NCBI GenBank assembly: GCA_002337125.1
Contig: DDFJ01000004.1
Coordinates: 1,725,889 to 1,789,888 of the forward strand
From: Chitinophagaceae bacterium UBA1931
GTDB taxonomy: Bacteria > Bacteroidota > Bacteroidia > Chitinophagales > Chitinophagaceae
Length of the DNA: 64,000 nt
Reading direction: 5' to 3'
The notes beneath the pieces were generated by a model. The model ran no database searches, was not told the origin of the DNA, and saw only the letters and a program-made list of their open reading frames with translations. Position numbers and translations under genes: made by a program. Positions 45,804 through 53,666 of this stretch are shown piece by piece (the first letter of the stretch is position 1; every line of letters starts with the position of its first letter).

Positions 45804-46466
45804 TCAGTTAAACGAATTGTTTTCTATTTCTGATAAAACAAGTTGCAGTCTGCGTGAAAGTGTTTCATAATCTGTAAAACCTCTTGCAAGCAAATGAAAT
45901 TTTGTTTCGCCTGATCTTAACAGTAATTGAGGAAAACCGGTTACCTGTAATTGTTTGCACAACTGAAATTCGTAATAAGCTTTCTCTTTGTATTCGTCTG
46001 ATTTGAGTTTGCTGTAAAAATCATCTGCATCAATTGTATATTTTTCCAGCAGGTGACGATAAGCTTCATTATCCGTCAAATCTCTTCCTTCATAATTTAA
46101 AGCGTACTGCAGTTCAGATGCAAACTCAGCCTGCAGATCAGGATAAATTTCTTTGAAGATGCACATTGCAATTGCAGGTTTTTCAGAAGAAGGAAACCAG
46201 TCACTGTCATCAGGATTAAAAATATGCCAGAGAAAATCCTGACCGAATTTTATACCCGTACGTTCTTCCACCGTTTTGTACGCTTCTTTAATATAACCGG
46301 CCATGGTTTTAATGTGAACCGGCTGTTCGGGCAAAATCATTCCGCCACTTAATACTTCAACATGCAGTTTACCTTTGTATTCCTGCGCAATTTTTTTTAT
46401 TACCGGGCTGAAACCATAACACCAGCCGCAGTAAGCATCATAACAATAAATTAATTCGGGTTGCAT
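45804..46466 (-). CDS. DsbA/FrnE-family thiol oxidoreductase
   Basis: 220 aa from the ATG at 46466. Starting there, the protein opens PELIYCYDAYCGWCYGFSP, with the thioredoxin-like CGWC site at residues 12-15; the open frame continues upstream to 46571 but those 35 residues look non-coding. No signal peptide is present, so it is a cytoplasmic DsbA-fold protein of the FrnE/YjbH-like group, often called protein-disulfide isomerase. GFPQLLLRSGETKFHLLARGF contains the cis-Pro region. It starts 63 bp after the YdeI-like gene. Confidence 0.85.
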   Translation of the reverse strand: MQPELIYCYDAYCGWCYGFSPVIKKIAQEYKGKLHVEVLSGGMILPEQPVHIKTMAGYIKEAYKTVEERTGIKFGQDFLWHIFNPDDSDWFPSSEKPAIAMCIFKEIYPDLQAEFASELQYALNYEGRDLTDNEAYRHLLEKYTIDADDFYSKLKSDEYKEKAYYEFQLCKQLQVTGFPQLLLRSGETKFHLLARGFTDYETLSRRLQLVLSEIENNSFN

Positions 46467-46528
46467 GATGCAAAGATAGCTGTGAAAAAAAGATGAGCGT
46501 GACCGATTATTCAATTTGTGCTTTGCAG

Positions 46529-47137
46529 CTACATATATTTCCAGTTGCGTTGTTTTTTCTCGGCAACCCATTCAACAGTCTGTTCAATACGTTTCTGCCT
46601 TGTTTCTTCACGTTTGGCTTCTTCAATCCATGTGATGTATTCTTTGCGGTGGCTTGGGGGAAATGCTTCAAAAACAACCAGTGCTTTTTTGTTTTTCTTT
46701 AATGCAGCCTGCAGATCAGGAGGAGCAGGCCACTCGCTTTTAGAAACAGGTTTTTCTTTTTTGACCTTAACACCTTCATCATTAAGCTTCATCGCTTCTT
46801 TGATGTATGCAATCATTTGTTTATCGGCTGGCAAATCTTTCAACGATGTGATCCTTCCCATATGTCCCATGGCTGTTTCACCTTTTGCATTTTCAAGCAG
46901 GGATTGATCGCTCATCAATGCTGCCTTCCAGAAACCAAATGCACAGTGTTGTTTAAATGCCGCCATGCTGCACATCATTTCGCCTTTGTAATCGAAATGA
47001 GGAAAACTCCATTTCATGGTTTCTTCCACCTGCGGACAGGCTTTGTGCACCAGCTTGCGAATATGGGCTAAGATGGGCTTTGCAAAGTCTGCGCTTTTAG
47101 CAATGTATGCATCAATGCGTGGATCAGTTGTTGGCAT
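46529..47137 (-). CDS. YdeI/OmpD-associated family protein with DUF1801 domain
   Basis: 202 aa. The N-terminal DUF1801 module (AKPILAHIRKLVHKACPQVEETMKWSFPHFDYKGEMMC) is joined to a C-terminal OmdA-like helix bundle (PPDLQAALKKNKKALVVFEAFPPSHRKEYITWIEEAKREETRQKRI). This layout matches the YdeI family, linked in some bacteria to resistance to antimicrobial peptides; the role here is inference. It begins 2 bp after the upstream hypothetical gene. A second DUF1801 protein is encoded at 40933-41391. Confidence 0.88.
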   Translation of the reverse strand: MPTTDPRIDAYIAKSADFAKPILAHIRKLVHKACPQVEETMKWSFPHFDYKGEMMCSMAAFKQHCAFGFWKAALMSDQSLLENAKGETAMGHMGRITSLKDLPADKQMIAYIKEAMKLNDEGVKVKKEKPVSKSEWPAPPDLQAALKKNKKALVVFEAFPPSHRKEYITWIEEAKREETRQKRIEQTVEWVAEKKQRNWKYM

Positions 47138-47139
47138 GT

Positions 47140-47688
47140 TTAGAAATTTATAGACTCAATTAAAACATCATCTTTATATCTCTCAACCTTCACTTTCTTG
47201 CCGCTATTATCAAAATAAATCCATTCGCCTGTGCGAACATGGCAAAGACTTTTTGAATGATTCTTGCTTTCTTCTTCGCTTAATCTCCTCCAAAATGAAA
47301 TCCGAATGAGTTTCCCATCTTTGTACTCTCTCAATTCACCTATTATACAATCTGTAGAATAGAACCCTTCCCAGATTAATATGCCCTTAACATCATAATG
47401 CTTTTGCCAGCATGGCTTGCATTTTTCAAAATCAGTCCGAGACTTTTGATAGTTATCATATTCTTCCTTCGAAACCTCATCATACACAATTTCATAAACT
47501 GTATCTCTGCCATTAAACTTCTTCTGGAAATATCCCAACTTGTAAACTACAAACTTATAGTTGTATTTTCTTACTTGCTCAATTTCTGAAGTGCTATATT
47601 TATTATAATAGAATTTAACTGTATCAATTTTTTGAGAAAATGTTGATACAGAGAAAATCAAAAAAACAATTAAACTAATTATTCGCAA
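47140..47688 (-). CDS. AT-rich secreted hypothetical protein, MORN/YwqK-like
   Basis: 182 aa with a signal peptide (residues 1-18, ending TFSQ). I do not recognise a named family. The C-terminal half has repeats of the type DVKGILIWEGFYS, GELREYKDGKLIRISFW and GEWIYFDNSGKKVKVERYKDD, which resemble MORN/YwqK antitoxin-like units. CKPC and a second pair of cysteines (Cys at about 111 and 147) could form disulfides after export. Codon use is clearly more A/T-rich than that of neighbouring genes, hinting at recent acquisition. Confidence 0.7.
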   Translation of the reverse strand: MRIISLIVFLIFSVSTFSQKIDTVKFYYNKYSTSEIEQVRKYNYKFVVYKLGYFQKKFNGRDTVYEIVYDEVSKEEYDNYQKSRTDFEKCKPCWQKHYDVKGILIWEGFYSTDCIIGELREYKDGKLIRISFWRRLSEEESKNHSKSLCHVRTGEWIYFDNSGKKVKVERYKDDVLIESINF

Positions 47689-47706
47689 AACTTTCTAATT
47701 CTAAAT

Positions 47707-50619
47707 CTAATGCGCTTCCAGCCAGTTAACACCTGTTCCGGCTTCTGCAATTACAGGAACATTGTTTGGCAAAGGCATGGCTGATTGCATACTGTCGAGT
47801 ATTAATGCCTTTATTTCATCCACTTCTTCTTTCACCACATCAAACACCAATTCATCATGCACCTGCAGAATCATTTTGCTTTTCAGCTTACTGTTCAGTA
47901 ATGAATGATGTGTTTTAATCATTGCCAGTTTAATCATATCAGCTGCAGTTCCCTGTATGGGTGAGTTAATGGCGTTTCGCTCAGCAAAGCCACGAACGGT
48001 AAAGTTGGATGAATTGATATCCCGCAGCCAGCGTTTACGACCCATCAGCGTTTGCACATATCCATGTTCTCTTGCAAAATTCACTGTATCATCCATGTAC
48101 TTCTGGATACCTGCAAATTCACGTTTGTAGTTATCAATAATTTCTTTTGCTTCAGTACGACTGATACCAAGATTATCGGCCAGACCAAATGCCCCCTGCC
48201 CGTAAATGATACCGAAGTTTACACTCTTGGCTTTGTAACGCATTTCTTTTGTTACATCCTTTTCTTCCACCTTAAACACTTTTGCAGCGGTTGAGGTATG
48301 AATATCTTTTCCATGAATAAAGGCATCGCACATAGCAGGATCACCACTGATTGCAGCAACAATGCGTAATTCAATCTGTGAATAATCTGCACTCACCAGC
48401 AAATGATTTTCATCTCTTGGAATAAATGCTTTGCGTATCTCCCGACCACGTTCTGTACGCACAGGAATATTCTGGAGATTTGGATTGTTACTTGCCAAAC
48501 GACCTGTTACTGCAACAGCCTGGCCGTAAGTTGTATGTACCCGTCCAGTTTTACGGTTGATGAGCAAGGGCAATGCATCAACGTACGTTGATTTAAGTTT
48601 TGTAAGCTCTCTATACGCAAGAATATCTTCTACAATTGTACTTGAATGCGCCAGTTTCAGTAACACATCTTCACCAGTTGCATACTGACCTGTTTTTGTT
48701 TTCTTGGCTTTTGGATCAAGCTTCAGATGATCAAACAATACTTCGCCCAATTGTTTGGGTGATGCAAGATTGAATTTTAAACCTGATGCGCTATACACCC
48801 TTTCTTCTGCTTCTTTTGCATCTTTTTCCAGTTGCTTAGAATAATCGTTGAGAAAATCCACATCCACCCTTATGCCTTCGTACTCCATATTCATTAATAC
48901 TTTCACCAATGGATTTTCCACTTCGTAAAACACACGCTCCACTTCTTTCTCTTTCAGCTTGGGAAGAAAAATATGTTTTAACTGCAAAGTAATATCAGCA
49001 TCTTCAGCAGCGTAGTCTTTGATTTTTTCCAGCTCCACGTCACGCATAGTACCCTGCGTTTTACCTTTTTTACCAATCAGCTCTTCAATATGCACCGGTT
49101 CATAACCAAGAAACTGTTCGCTGAGTAAATCCATGCTGCGTTTACCTTCGGGTTCAATTACATAATGCGCCAGCATGGTATCAAATAATTTTCCTTTCAA
49201 TTCAACATTGTACCATTTCAGTACCAGCAAATCATATTTAATGTTTTGACCAATCCAGACTTTACTTTCATCAGCAAATAAATTGTGAAATAATTTCAGC
49301 AGCTGCTTTGTTTTATCCTGGTCTGCAGGGCAGGGAATGTAATAAGCTTTATGCAGCTCATAAGAAAAACTCATACCCACCAGTTCGCAATCATTGGCAT
49401 CAATACCTGTTGTTTCGGTATCAAAACAGATTTCAGTTTGCTGGGACAATTCTTCAACGAAATTTTTTATTTCATCATCAGTAGTAAGTGCAATGTATTC
49501 ATGTTGTGTATTGCTGATGTTGTTTGATGCAGTAATCACAGTTTCTTCATCTCCTGCTGGTTGTTCTTCAGCAGAACCGGTTTCTTCACTTGCTGAGAAA
49601 TTAATTTCCTGTTCGGTTTTTTTGGGTTTTGCCGCTGATTTCTTTTCTTTCCTTACTTCACCCATCGTTGTATCAATCACATTGCCGAACAAATCGGTTT
49701 GCACACCAACAGGAGCAGTGCTGAATACATTAAAATCATCACCGAGTATACGTTTGCCGATTGTTTTAAATTCCAGTTCAGCAAAGACCTCTTTCAGTTC
49801 TTCTTTATTTAACTCTTTTAAACGGAAATCTTCTTCATGAAATTCAACCGGTACATTGGTAATAATGGTTGCAAGTTTTTTACTCAGTATGGCCATGTCT
49901 TTTCCATTACGCACTTTTTCGCCCATTGCACCTTTAATCTTATCGGCATTTTCAAGTACGTTTTCAAGTGTGCCATATTCAGCTAAAAGTTTGGCAGCAG
50001 TTTTTTCTCCAACACCTGGAATCCCGGGGATATTATCAACAGCATCACCCATCATTCCAAGAATATCAATTACCTGGTTTACATTGCTGATATTCCATTT
50101 GGCACAAACTTCAGCCGGTCCCATAATTTCCACATCACCACCCTGGTAACCGGGTTTATAAATTTTTACTTTCTCTGTTACTAATTGACCATAATCTTTA
50201 TCAGGAGTAACCATGAACACTTCATAACCTGCTGCTTCAGCCTGTTGGCTGAGTGTACCAATAATATCATCGGCTTCATAACCATCGCTTTCAATAACCG
50301 GAATGTTGAAACCTTTGATGATACGTTTAATATCAGGAAGAGCTTCCAGCAAATCTTCAGGAGCTTCCTGGCGGTTAGCTTTATAATCAGCAAAATCAGT
50401 GTGACGTTCAGTTGGTGCATGTGTATCAAAGCATACAGCCATGTGTGAAGGCTTGCGGTTATTGATCAGTTCAATCAATGCATTGGTGAAACCAAACTGT
50501 GCATTTGTATTTTTTCCTTTTGATGTAATACGTGGATTACGTATTAACGCATAATATGCACGGAAGATGAGGGCAAGTGCATCAAGCAAAAAAACTCTTT
50601 TGTCGTTGTTATCAGTCAT
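47707..50619 (-). CDS. polA: DNA polymerase I
   Basis: 970 aa. The 5'-3' exonuclease/FEN domain spans roughly residues 1-300 (GYEADDIIGTLSQQA, GDAVDNIPGIPGVGEKTA). A linker of about 90 residues rich in Glu, Lys and Ser follows. The 3'-5' proofreading domain is intact: CFDTETTGID (about 395), GQNIKYDLLVLKWY and YAAEDADITLQL keep the DEDDy residues. The polymerase domain has motif A SADYSQIELRIVAAISGD (about 745), motif B KSVNFGIIYGQGAFGL and motif C QVHDELVFDV (about 918). It functions in lagging-strand maturation and repair. It is 18 bp upstream of the AT-rich hypothetical gene. Confidence 0.97.
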   Translation of the reverse strand: MTDNNDKRVFLLDALALIFRAYYALIRNPRITSKGKNTNAQFGFTNALIELINNRKPSHMAVCFDTHAPTERHTDFADYKANRQEAPEDLLEALPDIKRIIKGFNIPVIESDGYEADDIIGTLSQQAEAAGYEVFMVTPDKDYGQLVTEKVKIYKPGYQGGDVEIMGPAEVCAKWNISNVNQVIDILGMMGDAVDNIPGIPGVGEKTAAKLLAEYGTLENVLENADKIKGAMGEKVRNGKDMAILSKKLATIITNVPVEFHEEDFRLKELNKEELKEVFAELEFKTIGKRILGDDFNVFSTAPVGVQTDLFGNVIDTTMGEVRKEKKSAAKPKKTEQEINFSASEETGSAEEQPAGDEETVITASNNISNTQHEYIALTTDDEIKNFVEELSQQTEICFDTETTGIDANDCELVGMSFSYELHKAYYIPCPADQDKTKQLLKLFHNLFADESKVWIGQNIKYDLLVLKWYNVELKGKLFDTMLAHYVIEPEGKRSMDLLSEQFLGYEPVHIEELIGKKGKTQGTMRDVELEKIKDYAAEDADITLQLKHIFLPKLKEKEVERVFYEVENPLVKVLMNMEYEGIRVDVDFLNDYSKQLEKDAKEAEERVYSASGLKFNLASPKQLGEVLFDHLKLDPKAKKTKTGQYATGEDVLLKLAHSSTIVEDILAYRELTKLKSTYVDALPLLINRKTGRVHTTYGQAVAVTGRLASNNPNLQNIPVRTERGREIRKAFIPRDENHLLVSADYSQIELRIVAAISGDPAMCDAFIHGKDIHTSTAAKVFKVEEKDVTKEMRYKAKSVNFGIIYGQGAFGLADNLGISRTEAKEIIDNYKREFAGIQKYMDDTVNFAREHGYVQTLMGRKRWLRDINSSNFTVRGFAERNAINSPIQGTAADMIKLAMIKTHHSLLNSKLKSKMILQVHDELVFDVVKEEVDEIKALILDSMQSAMPLPNNVPVIAEAGTGVNWLEAH

Positions 50620-50694
50620 TCCGCTAAGTTAACAACCTGCATTGAAGCAGCATAACCATAAACGGAATTTTTACAAATTACACAAACGAAAACA

Positions 50695-50716
50695 GGAGGT
50701 GGTAAATACCACCTCC
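50695..50716 (-). terminator. Hairpin downstream of the small membrane protein gene
   Basis: GGAGGTGGT (50695-50703) pairs with ACCACCTCC (50708-50716) around a 4-nt loop. On the minus strand it is followed by TGTTTTCGTTTG. It lies 106 bp beyond the stop of the 50823-51023 gene and 75 bp before polA, so it most likely separates the two transcripts. Confidence 0.7.
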
Positions 50717-50822
50717 GCAAAACTTACATTATGAGAAAATTCAACACCGGCAGCAAAAAAAGTATAGGGTACGGATCGCCGGCAGTTGACCTGCTTTACA
50801 AAAATTAATATGCTTCCTGGAA

Positions 50823-51023
50823 CTATTTTGCCGTGTTTTCAGCCATCTGAGATTCAATTGGCTTTGCTTCTTTGGATTCCTGCTTAGCAGTTTGCTGTTG
50901 TTTTGAAACTTCAGCTTTACCAGCAACAACACGTGCAAGGAAAGAATCTTCCTTGTAAAAAACGTTTAAGTAAATAGCAAAAAGGAAAAATACGAACGAG
51001 AAGAAACGCAATGGTTTTTTCAT
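50823..51023 (-). CDS. Small single-pass membrane protein, unknown function
   Basis: 66 aa. Residues 4-22 (PLRFFSFVFFLFAIYLNVF) form one hydrophobic helix, followed by a soluble tail rich in Lys, Gln and Glu (VSKQQQTAKQESKEAKP). I do not recognise a family. A well-formed promoter (TTG-20 bp-TACTTTTG, 51062-51092) with an inverted repeat over its -33 region, and a hairpin terminator downstream, support it as a real, independently regulated gene. Confidence 0.6.
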   Translation of the reverse strand: MKKPLRFFSFVFFLFAIYLNVFYKEDSFLARVVAGKAEVSKQQQTAKQESKEAKPIESQMAENTAK

Positions 51024-51061
51024 TTCTATTGGATTTAGTTTTTAATAAATATTGGACACTT

Positions 51062-51095
51062 CAAAAGTAAACACTCCAGTTGAATTATACAACTG
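51062..51095 (-). promoter_or_regulatory. Promoter with overlapping AGTTG/CAACT inverted repeat
   Basis: On the minus strand TTG (51092-51090), a 20-bp spacer and TACTTTTG (51069-51062) fit the Bacteroidota TTG/TAnnTTTG consensus, 39 bp from the start at 51023. CAGTTG (51077-51082) and CAACTG (51090-51095) form an inverted repeat that covers the -33 element, as expected for a repressor operator. Confidence 0.6.
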
Positions 51096-51182
51096 AAAAA
51101 CAGTGTTTTGAAAAAATCGGGTGATACTACTTTGACCTGTTTTGGTAAAATTACGGTGGCACTAAATGCAAAGTATTAGTGG

Positions 51183-51932
51183 CTATAATACTCCCTCTTT
51201 AATCTCTTCCCAGAGATCCCTGTAGCATTGTGCGGCATAGCTGCTGCGGGCAAATTCTTCTAACGGTGCCCTGTGAACGCCCATCTTTTCCACATCACTT
51301 AAATATGGAATATAACTCTGGAAGAAACGCTTGTCTTTGTATAACTCTTCCATTACTTCATTGTGCATATTGCGGCGCAGATCAGTCATGGTAAAAAAGC
51401 AGGCCATCTTTTTATTATCAATTCCTTTTTCTTTAAAGAAGTCTTTCACCATATGATAAGTACGTACAGAAAGAGTTGTAGGAATAATCGGCATCAGCAC
51501 AATATCTGAAGCGTTAAAAATATTTTCAGCAAGCGAACTTAATCCCGGAGGGCAATCAATAAAAACAAAATCATATTCATTCTGCAGTTGTTTGAGAATG
51601 CTTGTTAATCTTTTTTTAGATGATTGCATTTCATCAATCATGATGTCATGAGCTTTCGCAGTAATATCAGCAGGAATAATATCGAGGTTTTCATATTGAG
51701 TTGACATAATATGCTCTGCCAGTTCTGCATCTTTTCCAACAAGATCACGCATTGCAACCTTTTGTTTGGGCTTTATATTATAATAAAATGATGTTGCTCC
51801 CTGCGGATCAATATCCCATAACAAAGTTTTATATCCATCTGCTGCTGCTAAGTAAGCGAAGTTTACACAACTGGCAGTTTTACCAACACCACCTTTAAGA
51901 TTAAACAATGCGAATGTGAACATAGCTGACAA
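51183..51932 (-). CDS. Orphan ParA/Soj-family ATPase
   Basis: 249 aa. The deviant Walker A FNLKGGVGKTASCVNFAYLAA (about residues 9-29), LLWDIDPQGATS (Walker A') and FVFIDCPPGLSSLAENIF (Walker B) define a ParA/MinD-type dimerising ATPase. No ParB partner gene is adjacent. The final part ends SSYAAQCYRDLWEEI, the common ParA C-terminal helix. Such orphans position chromosomes or protein complexes. It is divergent from the NUMOD4-like gene across 130 bp. An ATG at 51923 would give a start closer to typical ParA proteins. Confidence 0.92.
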   Translation of the reverse strand: MSAMFTFALFNLKGGVGKTASCVNFAYLAAADGYKTLLWDIDPQGATSFYYNIKPKQKVAMRDLVGKDAELAEHIMSTQYENLDIIPADITAKAHDIMIDEMQSSKKRLTSILKQLQNEYDFVFIDCPPGLSSLAENIFNASDIVLMPIIPTTLSVRTYHMVKDFFKEKGIDNKKMACFFTMTDLRRNMHNEVMEELYKDKRFFQSYIPYLSDVEKMGVHRAPLEEFARSSYAAQCYRDLWEEIKEGVL

Positions 51933-51981
51933 TTTTTTGACATTAATGAAGATAAGAAAAAGTAACTTAATATTTTATGAG

Positions 51982-52012
51982 TTGCTTTATCCTGATTGAT
52001 TACTTAAATTCG
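51982..52012 (+). promoter_or_regulatory. Possible promoter of the NUMOD4-like gene
   Basis: TTG (51982-51984), a 20-bp spacer and TAAATTCG (52005-52012) match the Bacteroidota consensus with one mismatch in the -7 box. A tandem direct repeat ATTCGCA ATTCGCA (52008-52021) begins inside it and could bind a regulator. Confidence 0.35.
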
Positions 52013-52062
52013 CAATTCGCAACTGGAATACACCCCGACATTAAACCTTAAATTATTGAATC

Positions 52063-52626
52063 ATGATTAAGAAACTTACCGGCGAACGCTGGAAAGAAGC
52101 CATTTTTCACAAATCTCTTATCAAAAAGTATGCAGTCAGCAACAAAGGGCGCGTAGCCAGCTACACCAACGATCTTTTTGAAGATGGTACGTTATTAAAA
52201 GGCAGCCTTCAACAGGGCTACAAAATCATTCGTTTCAGGGTCAGAACCAAAAAGGGAATACGTTATGAATTTATTTTCTTTCACACCCTGGTGGCCCAAC
52301 ATTTCTGTAAACAGAAATCAGCTGAACATTCAAAAATTATTTTCAAAGATTACAACCGCAAAAATATTGCAGCCGATAATCTTGAATGGGTTAGCATTCG
52401 TCAGCAATTTGAGCACAGCATGAAAAGTCCCAATTACAAAAAGGCTTTAAAGAAAAGAAGAGAACTGGGCATTGGTGCTGTACTGAATATTGAAAAAGTA
52501 AAACAGATTAAACTGGCTTTAAAGAAAGGATCTACTCTTAAAAAGCTTGCTGTTAAATATAAAGTAAGTGACATGCAGATTCACCGAATTAAAACAGGTG
52601 AAAACTGGGGTTATGTAAAAGTATAA
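52063..52626 (+). CDS. NUMOD4/HNH-derived protein with C-terminal HTH, probably not a nuclease
   Basis: 187 aa. The N-terminus ERWKEAIFHKSLIKKYAVSNKGRVASY is a NUMOD4 module as found in homing endonucleases. HTLVAQHF and NIAADNLEWVS correspond to an HNH_3 domain, but the usual VNHIDG histidine is replaced in the segment KIIFKDYNRKN, so the nuclease centre appears lost. The C-terminal LKKLAVKYKVSDMQIHRIKTG is a helix-turn-helix (NUMOD1-like). It is basic and probably binds DNA. It is divergent from an orphan ParA gene. I infer a domesticated homing-endonuclease derivative. Confidence 0.7.
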   Translation: MIKKLTGERWKEAIFHKSLIKKYAVSNKGRVASYTNDLFEDGTLLKGSLQQGYKIIRFRVRTKKGIRYEFIFFHTLVAQHFCKQKSAEHSKIIFKDYNRKNIAADNLEWVSIRQQFEHSMKSPNYKKALKKRRELGIGAVLNIEKVKQIKLALKKGSTLKKLAVKYKVSDMQIHRIKTGENWGYVKV

Positions 52627-52633
52627 ATGCTTC

Positions 52634-52678
52634 ATACTTTGCAGTTTTAGTTGCTGGTAAACTAAAACTGCAAAGTAT
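52634..52678. terminator. Perfect 19-bp inverted repeat at a convergent gene junction
   Basis: Positions 52634-52652 and 52660-52678 are exact reverse complements, with a 7-nt loop. The right arm includes the last codons and stop of the minus-strand gene ending at 52662. The hairpin can end both transcripts, although no long T-run follows it. Confidence 0.75.
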
Positions 52679-53435
52679 ATCCATCAAATTTCCATAATCT
52701 TGTTTTTGCTGCAGGTACTTTCTTACCGGTATTTTCATCCAGTTTTGTTCCTGTTTGTATTGCTGTGATTGTTTGTTTCTTATTATTGAAAACAAACCTC
52801 GTTCTAAATTCATAGTATTGTTTTTGCCCGGCATCATAACTGCCACTGTTATTTTCATTGCTTATCATACTCAGCACCTGTGCTCCGTAATAATAAAAAG
52901 TGGTTGTAACAGATGTAACGCCCATTCCACTGTAACTATCATCAATCTGCAATAACAGATACCCGTTGCCAAGGTCAACAAGCTTAAGCGTATAGGCTGG
53001 TTCACCAAAGGTTCCGTGCTGCCCCATATTTTTTTTAATCATTGATAAACTGCACGAATCATCTGCAATATCAAATACAATTAAGCTGAGGTGTGTGCCG
53101 CAAACATGGCAACTGTTGGCATTTTCCATTTCACCTTCATCATTTTTGATGTAGGAAGAAGTATGTGTTACCAGGTATAAACTGTTTTCGTATTTAAAGG
53201 CAGTATCAAGTTTTGTGTAAAGAAACCCATCGCCGAGTGTTCCGCCAAACTCATATAAATCTGCAGCTGAGGCTTTCCACTTAATACTTTGTGTTGTGGT
53301 ATCATAGCTGCCATCAAACACCCGTTCAAGCATTTGATTGTAAGGCGTGGTTGCCGGCATTGTAATAAAATGTTGCTGGGAAAAAAGCGGCACTGAGAAA
53401 AAAATAAGCAGGAGAAACGAAATAATATTCTTCAT
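52662..53435 (-). CDS. Secreted hypothetical protein with CxxC
   Basis: 257 aa with a signal peptide (ending PLFSQ, residue 20). I do not recognise a family. The mature chain is beta-rich with aromatic segments (SLYLVTHTSSYI, GNGYLLLQIDDSYSG, TTTFYYYG) and a cysteine cluster NSCHVCGTH near residues 107-115, plus Cys at about 128. Its stop codon lies within a long inverted repeat shared with the converging gene. Gene content around it gives no clue to function. Confidence 0.7.
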   Translation of the reverse strand: MKNIISFLLLIFFSVPLFSQQHFITMPATTPYNQMLERVFDGSYDTTTQSIKWKASAADLYEFGGTLGDGFLYTKLDTAFKYENSLYLVTHTSSYIKNDEGEMENANSCHVCGTHLSLIVFDIADDSCSLSMIKKNMGQHGTFGEPAYTLKLVDLGNGYLLLQIDDSYSGMGVTSVTTTFYYYGAQVLSMISNENNSGSYDAGQKQYYEFRTRFVFNNKKQTITAIQTGTKLDENTGKKVPAAKTRLWKFDGYTLQF

Positions 53436-53666
53436 GTATTGCAGAGATTTAACCCTGTAAAAATAGCCTTCGCCTTAAGAGAAAGAATACCCTCCAGCCA
53501 CAGATTTTGAACGGTTGAGTACCAGTAAACAGTCATGACATCAATCAGCAAAAATTATCGCTCCAAATTCTCTCCACTTGCTAACTTTAATTATTTCACG
53601 CTAAATCACAAATTTCCCCGGCAACTAAAAGCACCGGTTACCTCAACATTCATTTAATTACTGTTT

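Noticed and set aside
46467..46571. Extended N-terminus of the DsbA-family protein
   Set aside because: The 35 extra residues precede the conserved start PELIYCYDAYCGWC and look like translated spacer.
49394..49840. 148-codon plus-strand frame inside polA
   Set aside because: Antisense to the linker/exonuclease part of polA, Ser-rich low-complexity translation of the reverse strand.
50741..50938. 65-codon frame overlapping the small membrane protein gene
   Set aside because: It overlaps the better supported 50823-51023 gene in another frame and has a random-looking sequence rich in Lys, Leu and Asn.
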